From positions 180,606 through 244,605 of the forward strand of contig NZ_LZRD01000023.1 in NCBI RefSeq assembly GCF_001687325.1: a stretch of DNA of 64,000 nt, in the 5' to 3' direction. The position numbers and the translations under genes were made by a program. This DNA is from Streptomyces sp. PTY087I2 (GTDB lineage: Bacteria > Actinomycetota > Actinomycetes > Streptomycetales > Streptomycetaceae). The number at the start of each line of letters is the position of its first letter. Position 1 is the first letter of the stretch. The notes beneath the pieces are model-generated. The model worked only from the letters and a program-made list of their open reading frames with translations. It was not told the DNA's origin and made no database searches. Positions 22,923-32,039 of this stretch are shown here, one piece after another.

Positions 22923-24152
22923 CTACCTCGTCTTGAACTCGATCTTTCCGGTACTCATACGGAAGTTCCCACTCGAGTACAGCGTGGGTCGGGCCTCAAC
23001 GTGGTTGCCGCTGTACTTCTCCACATGCCGGATCTCAACACCGCCTGGAACATTGAAGTCGATCAGGGCAATGGCGACCCAGTAGGACAGGTTGCGATTG
23101 TTGAACAAGGGCACCGTCACCGTGGACCCGCGCCCATCCGTGACCACCACCTGAGCGCCGTACGACTTGAAAGAACCTGTTCCGTTCTCCACCGCGCTGT
23201 AAGCGCATAGCAGGACGTAGCCCTGGAGGTCTGGGCGACGGATGGTGATCGTCTCTCGACCTGGAGCCTTGGAGTCGCCGTCCAGTGCGATGTAGGGGGG
23301 CGCTACTGACGATCCGAGTTGCCGGTAGTAGACGGCCTGGTCCGTCTTGACCGGGCGCTGCCCGGGTGAGGTGACCAGACTCCGGGGGACGTAGAGGGCG
23401 TAAAGATCCAGGTCCGCTCCAGCCCTTCTTCGTGCCGCACTTCCGCCGTTCCACGCAAGAGTGGCTGTCACTACAAGGCTCGGGTCGTCCTTACGCATGT
23501 CGATGGTCGCCTGGCCAGCCTTGGTGAGGAGCACTTTGCCCAACGGCGCAGGGAGCCGGGCAGGTGTTGTCACCGGCCTCGGCGGCGACGCCCCAGGTGA
23601 CAGCTGGCGGCTTCGCGCGGGTGTAACGGTTGGAGGGGCCGCTGCGGTAGGGCCCGGGTCATCTACAACGATGCCGAAGTCCGACGCCAACCCCGCCAGA
23701 CCCGTGTCCCACCCCTGGCCCACTGCCCTAGCCTTCCAGCTGCCCGCCCGCCGGTACAGCTCGACGAGCACAGCCACTGTCTCCCGGTGCATGAGCGGCG
23801 GCGGCTCAAAGGTACTTCGAACACCGCCACACTCGATGACCGCATGCGGGGTGCTACTCGCGTCGAAATACCTCACCCGCAGCTCCGGATCGATGCTGGC
23901 GACGATGGCAACGCGGTCCACCGTCTCCGGGATTGCGGCAAGATCCGCGACGATGGTCTGCCCGCTCAGCCTGACCCCGTCCTGCGCAGCATGGTTGTAG
24001 AAGATCAGGTCGTCATCACTCCGCACCCTGCCGTCCGGCCCGAGCAGGACAGCGGACACATCAATGCCCGTCGTAGGGGAGCTGAGGGTGACGCGGCATG
24101 CCGCCGCAGCAGACAGGGCAGTATTGCCGCCTTTTGCAAGAGCAGTGGTCAT
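22923..24152 (-). CDS. Two-domain TerD-family protein
   Basis: 409 residues from the ATG at 24152 with GAGAGAGG 7 bases ahead. The N-terminal half is a TerD domain: GIDVSAVLLGPDGRVRSDDDLIFYN, GVRLSG, ETVDRVAIVASID, then AVLVELYRRAGSWKARAVGQGW. A Pro/Thr/Ala-rich linker at about 165-205 leads to a second TerD/TerX-like domain (GADLDLYALYVP, AVYYRQLGSSVAPPYIALDGD, VPLFNNRNLSYWVAIALIDF). TerD domains bind calcium and are tied to tellurite resistance and phage-related stress. No other ter gene is adjacent. It is convergent with the phosphotransferase gene, only 22 bases apart. Confidence 0.85.
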   Translation of the reverse strand: MTTALAKGGNTALSAAAACRVTLSSPTTGIDVSAVLLGPDGRVRSDDDLIFYNHAAQDGVRLSGQTIVADLAAIPETVDRVAIVASIDPELRVRYFDASSTPHAVIECGGVRSTFEPPPLMHRETVAVLVELYRRAGSWKARAVGQGWDTGLAGLASDFGIVVDDPGPTAAAPPTVTPARSRQLSPGASPPRPVTTPARLPAPLGKVLLTKAGQATIDMRKDDPSLVVTATLAWNGGSAARRRAGADLDLYALYVPRSLVTSPGQRPVKTDQAVYYRQLGSSVAPPYIALDGDSKAPGRETITIRRPDLQGYVLLCAYSAVENGTGSFKSYGAQVVVTDGRGSTVTVPLFNNRNLSYWVAIALIDFNVPGGVEIRHVEKYSGNHVEARPTLYSSGNFRMSTGKIEFKTR

Positions 24153-24374
24153 AAGTCAGCCTCTCTCCGAGATCCGTACATGATGGTGGCCCTGGCCGTC
24201 CTACGCAGTGCAAACACGGATTCTTCTAGCTGTCCGTGCCGTGGACGTGGCGTGGACGGGCCGCGAGTCCCTCACAGACCAGGATCGCGGAGACACCCGC
24301 TCCCCACGCTCGGTCCCGCCAAGAGGGGCGACTCCGTGCCAGGTCCAAACGCGGTATGAGGCAGAGGAGTTCAG

Positions 24375-24924
24375 GTGACTGATGCACGGCCCAACCAGCA
24401 GATGCGCGACCTCGGAGTCGTCCAGCACGGCGCGCCGGCATCCTTGCCGAACCGGCCCGCACCTTCACCCTGCCCGCCGAGCGCGACGAAGCCGAGCGCA
24501 TCACCGACGAACTGTTCGCCGCGATAAAACAAGTCAGCCAGGTCCCCCCTCTTCGCCAAGGGCATGGGCATCGCCGCCCCACAGATCGGCATCGGCCGCT
24601 CCGCAGCCGCCGTCCGGCGACGGGCCAGCCGTCATCCTGCCCAACCCGAAGGTCACCGGTCGCTCCGGCCAACTGGACGAGCAGTACGAGGGCTGCCTCA
24701 GCTTCTTCGACGTCCGCGGCCTCATCCCCCCGCCCTCTGAAGATCACCGTTGAGACCACGACCCTGACCGGCGAGACCGTCACTACCGTGTGCAAATTCG
24801 GCCTCGCGTGCCTAACCCACCACCTCGACGGCCGGCATACACCGCCCGCATGCGCACCGGGGTCGAGCCGATCTCCGTTGAGGAGTACCGACAGACCGGC
24901 AGGGCCTGGGCATACGAGCAGTAG
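24375..24924 (+). pseudogene. Broken peptide deformylase-like gene
   Basis: Starts at a GTG with GAGGAG upstream and ends at TAG 24922-24924. Reading across three or more frame changes recovers a deformylase: MRDLGVVQ, then ILAEPARTFTLPAERDEAER, then KGMGIAAPQIGIG (motif 1 GxAAxQ), YEGCLSFFDVRG (motif 2 EGCLS) and LTHHLDG in place of the zinc motif HExDH. The frameshifts and damaged zinc site mean it is not functional. The housekeeping deformylase must lie elsewhere. Its position next to a peptide-modifying operon suggests it was once cargo of the same system. Confidence 0.75.
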
Positions 24925-25369
24925 CCGTCAACTTCACGTGGGGTCCTTCTGGCCCCACGAGGGCGTACTTGATGGCCTACTTGCGATACCGCGCTGGAGA
25001 AAAGGCTCAATTGCTTACTCAGCAAGCCGCTGACGCCGACGTCTTCCCTAACGCGTTCTTCTCTGATGGCGTGGAACCATCGCTGCGCGATGTCGCAGAG
25101 CCATGGCTCTGCGACATCATGGCCACGTGGTGGCCGTACGGACTCGATCCAGATGGGACACCAACGAAGCCCTGGTGAGCAGACACGGCAGGTGAGACAG
25201 AAATACCATTATTGGCTCGTGACGACGGAGACCATCGAACTGGCTTCCCCAGTCGCGATCTCTGTCAGGTGCCCGCCTCCCAGGAACGCGATCACTCGAC
25301 GCTCACTCGATCCACCTCCAGATAACGCTCGGCTGAGGCAGAGGTAGGAGCGCGTATAGGCCAGCTGAG
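24925..25369. other. Intergenic region with no recognisable gene
   Basis: About 445 bases, lower in GC than the flanks. Short open frames on both strands (for example 24969-25178 plus) have no protein-like codon bias or known motif. It holds the 3' side of the large NTPase gene transcript, but I see no terminator. Confidence 0.5.
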
Positions 25370-28300
25370 TCAGCGTTCGTTTTCCAGGGCGGCGTTCAGC
25401 CCGTAGGCGCCTGCTTGCGAGAGCCTGTCGATAATGTCCAGGCATCGAATCCGTAGCGCGGGCGGACTTTGGCGGTAGAGCCGGATGACCGTCGAGACCA
25501 GGTGAGGGCCGTCCGCTGCGCGTTGGGTTCTGATGTCGCCGAGTTCTTTGCCCACGTGCCGGACTATGCGCTCGCATACCTCGATGGCCACGGTTGGCAG
25601 AGGTCCAGTGTGGTCGTGGAGGGCAAAGACGAGGTGCTCGAGGTGGTCCACGAACGCCCGGCTGTCAAGGAAAGCTCTGACGAGTTCGTCGGCCTGTGCG
25701 GGAGGCAAGTCGAATGCATACCTCATGGCCAGGGAGGCGTTCTTGCGGACCTCGGCGTCGCCATCACCGAACAGAGGGATGAGGTGCGGATAGTGGTCAA
25801 CGTGGCGGGCGAAGACTGTCGCCGCGCCACGGCGTGCGGTGTCACCAAGTTCTTGCACGGCCATGGGAATACCTGCGGCAAGACGCCCCTGGACGGCAGC
25901 AACGGCCCATGTCTGCCCGGCGAGTTCGGCCGTGCTCTCGGAGCCTTGAAGCGCGCGGCCGAGGTGAGGGACGAAACGCGAGTAATCGTGGACCAGTGCG
26001 TGGATGAGCAATCGCTGGGCGGTGGGGGCATTGTGGACATTGGTGTCCTGGTGGGTCAGTAGCTGCTCGGCAATGTCCAACGCGGTCTGCGGGTCATGTT
26101 TCATCAGCGCCAGCACGGCTTCGGCAGCACAGACCCGGACGGCGAGCACTGGATCGTTGGCCAGACGGGTAACCAGAGGCGTCAGCACGTGCAGGTGCTG
26201 GCTGTCGTGGAAGAGCAGGGCAGCAACGGTGAGGGCTGCCTGGCCGCGAGTGGCGTTTATGCCGGCGGTCAGCAGATCCGTGCGGGTTCCTTCGACATCA
26301 GGACGAGGGACGTCATCTTGGGGACGGGGGTCTGTGGTGTAGCCGTCAAGGGCAGGGAGCAGAGAAGGAGTGAAGTTCTGCGGGGCCGCCTGCAGAGTGC
26401 GGCAGATCGTGTGCGCTGCCTCGGAGCCGAGCGTCTGGAGGGTGTAGAGGACCAGCCGCTCCCAGTGGTCGGCATCCAGATGGGACGTGACCGCCTCCAC
26501 GATCGCGCAGAGGTAGGCGGCTGGTGAGCCTGGGCCCAGAGTGAAGGCGAAGTCGGTGAAGCGATCGGGTTCCTGTTGCGCGCGGCTACCCAGTGTCCGG
26601 GCGAGCTCGTGGACACCTCCCCGACGAGGCCAGAACCGTTCGGGCTGGGGCTGGGCATACTTGTCCAGGGCGCGGTGCCACTGGTCATCGGTCATGTGCC
26701 GGGCCGCGTGGTCACTGATCGGTGAGCCGACGACCCCAGCCTGAATTGGTGCCGGTGGCGACGGGGCCTGGCCGGGGAACTTGCGGTCGCATTCGGCGAG
26801 CCGACGGCGTACCGCTGCGCTACGGCGCGAGGGGCAGATCGCCGACAGCAGCTCGTACTGGCTCCAGCCCCAGGCACTGCCCTGCCCCTTCTGCCGTCGG
26901 CGCTCCCATGCCGGGTAGTAGCCGAGCAGCACTGCGGTCAAGCGGTCCAGCATCTCGTCCGCGCAGTGGGGGGTCGTGGTCTCGATCAGTTCGCGCGAGG
27001 CCCAGCGCGCGCTGTCCACCCATCCCAGTCGCAGGTTGCGTTCATCGTTCAGGAGCCAGGCGATCGCCTCATCGGGCCATCCCAGGGCAGCATGCAGGCG
27101 ACAGGCGAGGAAGCGGAGTTCCTGAACTGGTGAGGCGGTCAGTTGCCGCAGGGCGTCGGCAGCAGCAGTAGGGGCTTGGCTGGCCAGGGAGCGCAATGCC
27201 GTGTCCAGGGCAGCAAGCAAGACGGCGTCGACACCGTGACCGCCCACGAGGCGGTAGGCCCAGCGGCCACCGAGGTCATGGGAGTCGGCGCGGGCCGCGC
27301 TGCTAGCCGTGGCCACGTCAATAACGAAGGGTAGAACCTGATCGACGTAGGTCTCCGGCTCGGCCTGCGCTACGCGGGACAGGACGGTGTCAGCCGCCAT
27401 TGAGTTCGTGGACAAGTGCTCGGACGCGAAGGGGTCGCCTGATCCGTCGGCGCGCGCACGGGCTAGGTGACGACGCAGATAGGCGCCGACAAGGCGCGCA
27501 GCAGGAGCGGGGGCGGTTTCAGAGAGGCCGTAGAGGAGCGACCAGAAGTCGCTGTTGACCGCGATCGGTCCCCTGGCCTCATCCGCATACCCTTGCTCGA
27601 TCAGATCGACAGCAAGTTCAACAAGGTCAGGTGTGAGCGCCCACTCGATCAGCCCCACCAACCGACGCCGCCACTGCGGCGTAGCACCTACGTACGGTCG
27701 CACCAGTTCTGCGATACGTTCGGGCCGGTGTCGCGCGACGGCCAGCAGTTCAGAAAACGCAGCATCGGCGGTCTGCGGCGTGCTCAGCCAGCGTTCCCAC
27801 CTCTGATCGTGGTCGGCGGCGTCGAACCATCGCGGCAGGGCGAGTAGACCGCGCGCTTTGCCCGCGACAGGAGCCTGACCCCAGGCGAGCGGTTCGATGG
27901 CCTGCCAGTCCGGCAGGATGGCATCAAGCTGTCGGAGAACCGCGATGATCACATCATGCAGGTGTGGGCGGATCCGGTCGGAGCCCAGGAGCTGGTCCAC
28001 TGTGGTGCGGAAGCGTTCGCGGTCCGTGCCGGCGAGGTGCTCGAGGATCTGCCTGGTCTGGGCTCGCCGGAACAGGTGCTGGCCGGAGTCGGCCAAGAAA
28101 TCGTGGATGTCCGCTCCGGCAGAGATGAAGGATCGGGCGAAGAGGAAATCGAAGTACGTCTCGTGGAAGAACCCGATTTCCTCCGCGTCGCGCACCAGGA
28201 CGCCATGCGACTCCAGGGCCCTGACCTGCCGACGTGGAAAGACGTCGAGCAGGGCCGCCGCAGCCTGGAGCGTTTCGCGCTCGCTCATTGAGGCGCACAG

Positions 28301-29791
28301 CGCACTGGTGATCCCCGCCCAGTCCAGTGCTCCAATTTGTTGCTCGACCTCCTCGCGGACATCGTCGGTGTAGCGCGTGTACAGCTGCTGCAGGGTCCGG
28401 TAGGAGGCAGTGCGCGCCGCGGGAGACAGACGACCGAAGACCGACAGGTGCAAGGGAGTTCGCAGCAGCTCCAATGTCACCGGGCCCAGGCTGTCGGGAT
28501 CCGTCCCGCTCGCGGCCAGGACCGCGCGCACCTGTTCGATGTCCAACGCCCCGAGAGGGAACCTTGCTACCCGGGTACTGTCGGCCACCAGCTTCGTCAG
28601 TCTCGGATCGTTGTCGATGTCGATGGTGCGGGCCACCAGTACGACCTTGACGTTCGGGGCGACTGACAGCTGCGCCAGCGCGTCCTCCACGGCCTCATAG
28701 GCGTCCGACATCCGGCCGCTATAGGTGCCGACAGCATCCAGTTGGTCGATCAAAAGCAGCGCCGGGTCTCCATTCGCAACACCGGCCAGCAGCACCACTG
28801 GCGAGTCCGGCAGGCTCATCCTGGTGCCCAGGTCCTTGGCCGTCTGCATGCTCGCGTCGGCCCCGTCCATCCGCACCGCAGCTACCGGCCAACCCCGCTT
28901 GGCCAGCCGGGCCAGCACGTCGGCGACGACCGTCGACTTCCCTGAACCCGCTCCGCCCTCACACACCACGGTCTGCGGACCGTCTTCGGCTACCAAACGC
29001 TCGTACAGCTGCTCCACGTGTGGCCGGGCGGCCAGCCCGAAAACGGGCCTGTCACGGTCCACGCGTCGCACGAACCGCTGCACGGTGCCAGCCAGGGCCG
29101 TCAGCGTGCTGGTGTCCCCGGCCAGCAGCCGCGGGCGCACCCCCGGCACGGTCAGCAGATGACTGCGGATCTGGGGAGCGGTGAGGCGCTGGTGAAGGTG
29201 ATCGTCCAGATAGCCACCCAACTGCTGGACAATGACTTCCGGATCCCCGACGAACAGCAGCTCGTAGGTCATGGACACCAGGCGCCGCAAGGTCTCCGGA
29301 GGATGGTGCTCCACGTACACCATCCGCAGATACCGCCAGCCGGCCTCCCGGCTGACCGGCACGCCGTTCACGGACCAGTTCCGAATCACTGAAACGAACC
29401 GAGGGCCCTGGGCCTTGGTAAGAACCTCCTCGAACTCGGCGAGCGATTCGGCGGCCCGGGCTCGTTCGGAAAGATCGCGTAGCTCAGGAGCCCCGGTGGA
29501 CAGCACGAGGCGCACCTTCTTGCCCTGGGCAAGGTGCCCGGCGACCGCCTTGAGAACCTTCCCCACCGCGTCCAGGGTCCACGCTCCCTTGGAGGGGACG
29601 TCCTTCACCTGTTCACACCAGATGCCGTCGGCCTCTTCGACCTCGAACTCGATTCCGGCGCCCGCCAGGCCCGGGGGCTCCAACCGGATACCCGACGCCC
29701 GCCCCCGCAGCACGTCCGCTACTCGCAACGCGGTCCACCAGTCCTCGTACCGGTTTCCCGCCTTGTCCGCGGCCCCACCCGGCAGTCCCAC
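25370..29791 (-). CDS. STAND-type NTPase with N-terminal nuclease-like domain and helical-repeat tail (Avs-like)
   Basis: 1473 residues from a GTG at 29791. Residues about 10-100 resemble a Cap4/DUF4297-type PD-(D/E)xK nuclease: GNRYEDWWTALRVADVL, GIEFEVEE, then IWCEQVKD with the QxK triad at 61-63. A P-loop NTPase follows, with Walker A GGAGSGKST at 279-287, Walker B LLLIDQLD near 346-352 and VVLVARTID as a sensor-like strand. The rest, about 550-1473, is alpha-solenoid with HEAT-like repeats near the end (PLVTRLANDPVLAVRVCAAEAVLALM). Nuclease plus STAND ATPase plus repeat sensor is the plan of Avs antiphage proteins, where the repeats bind a phage protein and trigger the effector. It is a single gene beside the element end, a typical defence-cargo position. 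The antiphage role is inference. Confidence 0.75.
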   Translation of the reverse strand: MGLPGGAADKAGNRYEDWWTALRVADVLRGRASGIRLEPPGLAGAGIEFEVEEADGIWCEQVKDVPSKGAWTLDAVGKVLKAVAGHLAQGKKVRLVLSTGAPELRDLSERARAAESLAEFEEVLTKAQGPRFVSVIRNWSVNGVPVSREAGWRYLRMVYVEHHPPETLRRLVSMTYELLFVGDPEVIVQQLGGYLDDHLHQRLTAPQIRSHLLTVPGVRPRLLAGDTSTLTALAGTVQRFVRRVDRDRPVFGLAARPHVEQLYERLVAEDGPQTVVCEGGAGSGKSTVVADVLARLAKRGWPVAAVRMDGADASMQTAKDLGTRMSLPDSPVVLLAGVANGDPALLLIDQLDAVGTYSGRMSDAYEAVEDALAQLSVAPNVKVVLVARTIDIDNDPRLTKLVADSTRVARFPLGALDIEQVRAVLAASGTDPDSLGPVTLELLRTPLHLSVFGRLSPAARTASYRTLQQLYTRYTDDVREEVEQQIGALDWAGITSALCASMSERETLQAAAALLDVFPRRQVRALESHGVLVRDAEEIGFFHETYFDFLFARSFISAGADIHDFLADSGQHLFRRAQTRQILEHLAGTDRERFRTTVDQLLGSDRIRPHLHDVIIAVLRQLDAILPDWQAIEPLAWGQAPVAGKARGLLALPRWFDAADHDQRWERWLSTPQTADAAFSELLAVARHRPERIAELVRPYVGATPQWRRRLVGLIEWALTPDLVELAVDLIEQGYADEARGPIAVNSDFWSLLYGLSETAPAPAARLVGAYLRRHLARARADGSGDPFASEHLSTNSMAADTVLSRVAQAEPETYVDQVLPFVIDVATASSAARADSHDLGGRWAYRLVGGHGVDAVLLAALDTALRSLASQAPTAAADALRQLTASPVQELRFLACRLHAALGWPDEAIAWLLNDERNLRLGWVDSARWASRELIETTTPHCADEMLDRLTAVLLGYYPAWERRRQKGQGSAWGWSQYELLSAICPSRRSAAVRRRLAECDRKFPGQAPSPPAPIQAGVVGSPISDHAARHMTDDQWHRALDKYAQPQPERFWPRRGGVHELARTLGSRAQQEPDRFTDFAFTLGPGSPAAYLCAIVEAVTSHLDADHWERLVLYTLQTLGSEAAHTICRTLQAAPQNFTPSLLPALDGYTTDPRPQDDVPRPDVEGTRTDLLTAGINATRGQAALTVAALLFHDSQHLHVLTPLVTRLANDPVLAVRVCAAEAVLALMKHDPQTALDIAEQLLTHQDTNVHNAPTAQRLLIHALVHDYSRFVPHLGRALQGSESTAELAGQTWAVAAVQGRLAAGIPMAVQELGDTARRGAATVFARHVDHYPHLIPLFGDGDAEVRKNASLAMRYAFDLPPAQADELVRAFLDSRAFVDHLEHLVFALHDHTGPLPTVAIEVCERIVRHVGKELGDIRTQRAADGPHLVSTVIRLYRQSPPALRIRCLDIIDRLSQAGAYGLNAALENER

Positions 29792-30240
29792 CCGGCCTCA
29801 CTCCCCAAAAGCCATGCAAGCTCCCCAGGGAGCCCCGCGTCCCGCGACCCTACCTCCCCCCACCGACACTCACTCAGACCAGAAAAGATCACGAACTCCT
29901 CCCCACTCCCGCAGCCCTGCGAATACGCCACACGCCCCTCCAGGACTTCGAATCAGTCTGGGTCGACGCCGGGCAATACCTCGTGGCAGGAGGCGCCTGC
30001 CGTATCAGCCGACAGCGTCTGGGCAGAACAGCGAGGAGTCGGAATGCCTCGACCACACGCAAACTTGCTCACGCAACGATGCCCAGGAAAGACACCACGC
30101 CTCGAGAACGCCCAAAGCTGGGAGAATTCTGGGAGATGATCTTCTTCCGGAGGCCCGCCGAAGGCAGCCAAGACCAACCCACCCCAAGCCCGTGACCAGT
30201 ACGGATGCCCATTTGACCTGGTGTCGATCTTGCCCGACCC
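29792..30240. other. Element end without a gene
   Basis: About 450 bases between the NTPase gene start and the att repeat. It holds the NTPase upstream region and an arm-type repeat at 30119-30143. No supported coding sequence. Confidence 0.55.
30119..30143. promoter_or_regulatory. Candidate integrase arm-binding sites, right arm
   Basis: TGGGAGAA (30119-30126), TGGGAGAT (30130-30137) and GATCTT, matching 23 of 25 bases of 7123-7147. It lies about 100 bases left of the att core, so in the circular form the two arms flank attP. Confidence 0.5.
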
Positions 30241-30292
30241 TCGTTCGGGACGAAGAGGTCGTGGGTTCAAATCCCGCCACCCCGACAGCTGA
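30241..30292. repeat. Middle attachment site shared by both elements
   Basis: Identical over 52 bases to 7006-7057. It is the right end of the 23-kb element and the left end of the 1.8-kb remnant. It holds only the 3' half of the tRNA (from the anticodon stem), so it is not a tRNA gene. Confidence 0.92.
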
Positions 30293-30301
30293 GCACCAGG
30301 T

Positions 30302-30336
30302 CAGAGGGCCCCTACCGATTCGGTAAGGGCCCTCTG
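30302..30336. terminator. Hairpin behind the middle att site
   Basis: CAGAGGGCCC (30302-30311) pairs with GGGCCCTCTG (30327-30336), with CTACCGA/TCGGTA pairing inside. It occupies the same place relative to att as the hairpins at 7069 and 32093 but has a different sequence. Confidence 0.7.
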
Positions 30337-30380
30337 GCGTTGTTGTGTGTCTATCTGCGTGACTATCGCTTCCTGCGTGC

Positions 30381-31094
30381 CTACGGCTTCCGTGGGTCCG
30401 CGCCGAAGATGTCGTCCATGACGACGGCACCCGTCTGGATCACCGGCCTGCCGAGAGATCTCCTCCAGGGGGACGCCACGGTCGGAGAGCAGGGACACGA
30501 AGCTGTGCCGGAGCTCCCGAGGCGTCCACTCGGCCGCGTCGACCCCGTCGACGTCCTTGAGCGCCTGGCGCAAGGCGCGGCGGATGTTGGCGGCGTCGAG
30601 CGGCTTACCGACCGCCGAGGAGAAGACGAGCCCGTGCTCCTCCCCGTCGTCGCCGGCGGCGAGCCGGTCCCAGCCCTGATCCTCGTCCTGCCTCCAGAGC
30701 GCGTCGATACAGCGTGAGGGCAGGGCGAGCGTGCGCCGGGACTTGCGGGTCTTGGTGTCGCCGCTCCGCCGGACCAACCGCCATACGGCGATGTGCGGAG
30801 GCTGCGGCGGGACCAGGTCGTGCCGCCCCTTGAGGAAGACGTGGTCCCAGGTGAAGGACCTCAGTTCCTCGGTGGGGCACCGGTCAGGAGCGCGGCGACG
30901 CTTTAGGCGTACATCGTGGTTCCCTCAGCTCCCCGGAGAACAGCCTCCGCCTGGGCGAAGGTGAGGGCTTTCGAAGGTCGCCCGGACTGCCCCCGGGGCA
31001 CCGAGCACAGCTCCACGACGTTCCGCTTGACCTTGTCCCGGGCCATAGCCCGCTTGAGGAGTAGCGGGACCCAAACCCTGGAACTCCTTCGCAC
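30381..31094 (-). pseudogene. Decayed tyrosine integrase of the second element
   Basis: Read from 31094 down, it gives an integrase core: MARDKVKRNVVELCSVP, SKALTFAQAEAVL, a stop TAA at 30903-30905 where Tyr is expected, LLTGA, then a frameshift, TEELRSFTWDHVFLKG, KTRKSRRTLALPSRCIDAL, HGLVFSSAVGKPLD and TPRELRHSFVSLLSDRGV with the HxxR box replaced by RELRH. The segment holding the catalytic Tyr is deleted near 30440, after which the typical tail PVIQTGAVVMDDIF is read in another frame to TAG at 30381. One stop, one frameshift and one deletion make it non-functional. It belongs to the pSAM2-like integrase type without the LacI insertion. Confidence 0.8.
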
Positions 31095-31213
31095 CGAGCG
31101 GACAGCGCGCCCAAGCGGTGATTCCCAAGCTCAGGGCTTCGGCACCGGATATGCGGTGGCCACCTGGCACATCGTTCTGTACCTTGCCGCCATGACCGAC
31201 AACCGAAGGGGCA

Positions 31214-31636
31214 ATGCCGCGTAGGCGCCCATCAGCCCTGCGGGGCGACCTCCCTGTCCGTTCCCTAAGACGGCGACGGTATCCGTTCATTGATCGCCTT
31301 TCAGGATCTTGCACGGCTGACCTACGTCGGCTGGAGCGGACCCGCTTCTGGCCCGAAGCCACAGAGGAAGCGTTCTGGCACTGGCAGGCCTTTGCCCATG
31401 GCCCCCTCAGACAACTTGTAGATCCACTCGCAGGGCCTGATTGCGGCGTCGTTGAGTGCGGGTGCTACGGCGCCGGCTTCCGCGAGCACCTCGAAGCCGT
31501 GCTTCACGCGCTGCCCAGGAAGAGCGCGCGTGAGTTGCGCGCCCTCGTACGGGCCCTCGATGAGAAGATCCTGGCAAAGGCCAAGGTCATCCCGGCTGAC
31601 AGCCTGGACGCGCCATGGTGGCGAGGCCAACTCTAG
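31214..31636 (+). CDS. Hypothetical protein in the element remnant
   Basis: Up to 140 residues. The first 40 look non-coding (Arg-rich), so the real start is probably further in. The later part is protein-like: FWPEATEEAFWHWQAFAHGPLRQL, CGVVECGCYGAGFREHLEAVLHALPRKSARELRALVRALDEKIL and DAPWWRGQL at the end. I have a loose memory of similar small actinobacterial proteins but no function. The Cys pair in ECGCYG could be structural. It may be a truncated survivor of the lost element. Confidence 0.4.
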   Translation: MPRRRPSALRGDLPVRSLRRRRYPFIDRLSGSCTADLRRLERTRFWPEATEEAFWHWQAFAHGPLRQLVDPLAGPDCGVVECGCYGAGFREHLEAVLHALPRKSARELRALVRALDEKILAKAKVIPADSLDAPWWRGQL

Positions 31637-32039
31637 GATCGTGGGCGGCCGTCTCAGTTTCCGTCTCATTCAGATCCGTTCACGGACGTTCAGGCGAGAC
31701 GCGCAGCGCTCCCAGCACCGGCGACCAGGCGCCCATAAACGCAGGTGAACACCCCTGTACACAGCCCACCACCCCACCACCACAGTTGGAAAGCGTGCGT
31801 CTGTCCACGCGGGAGGGGGTGCACGGTCGGCTCTGGCAGGTCATCCGCTGGCCATCGACGAAGCCCGACCGTCGGTTAGGTCCCGGACGATTCTCCGGGC
31901 CGCCCCCAGACAGGCCGGGGATGCAACCATTCCCTTCAGAGCTGGAACCCCCGGAAGCCGACCGCGCGCTTGAGACCATAGACGCCAGCACTGACAACCG
32001 ACTCGCACCAGCCCAAGGCAGCACCGGTGCCCAAGTTGC
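31637..32039. other. Element-remnant DNA without a recognisable gene
   Basis: About 400 bases of moderately GC-rich sequence before the right att. Short frames on both strands lack coding signature. Confidence 0.5.

Larger units (their letters stand above)
7006..30292. mobile_element. 23.2-kb tRNA-Pro integrated mobilizable element
   Basis: It is bounded by a perfect 52-bp direct repeat (7006-7057 and 30241-30292) made of the 3' half of tRNA-Pro plus seven bases. Within it are integrase, excisionase, XRE regulator, DUF3631 ATPase, DUF2637 membrane protein, MobC, relaxase, a cargo block and a large NTPase next to the far end. No TraB/FtsK-type translocase, type IV secretion gene or partition gene is recognisable. 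The element therefore looks like an integrative mobilizable element needing a helper. The integrase is frameshifted, so it may now be locked in place. Confidence 0.88.

Noticed and set aside
24969..25178. 69-residue plus-strand protein
   Set aside because: No ribosome site, atypical codon use and no recognisable motif; cannot be separated from chance.
25370..29791. Restriction-modification system
   Set aside because: No methyltransferase or specificity gene next to the nuclease-like domain; the P-loop and solenoid plan fits a STAND protein better.
30241..30292. Second tRNA-Pro gene
   Set aside because: Only the 3' half from the anticodon stem is present; no acceptor or D arm upstream. It is an att copy.
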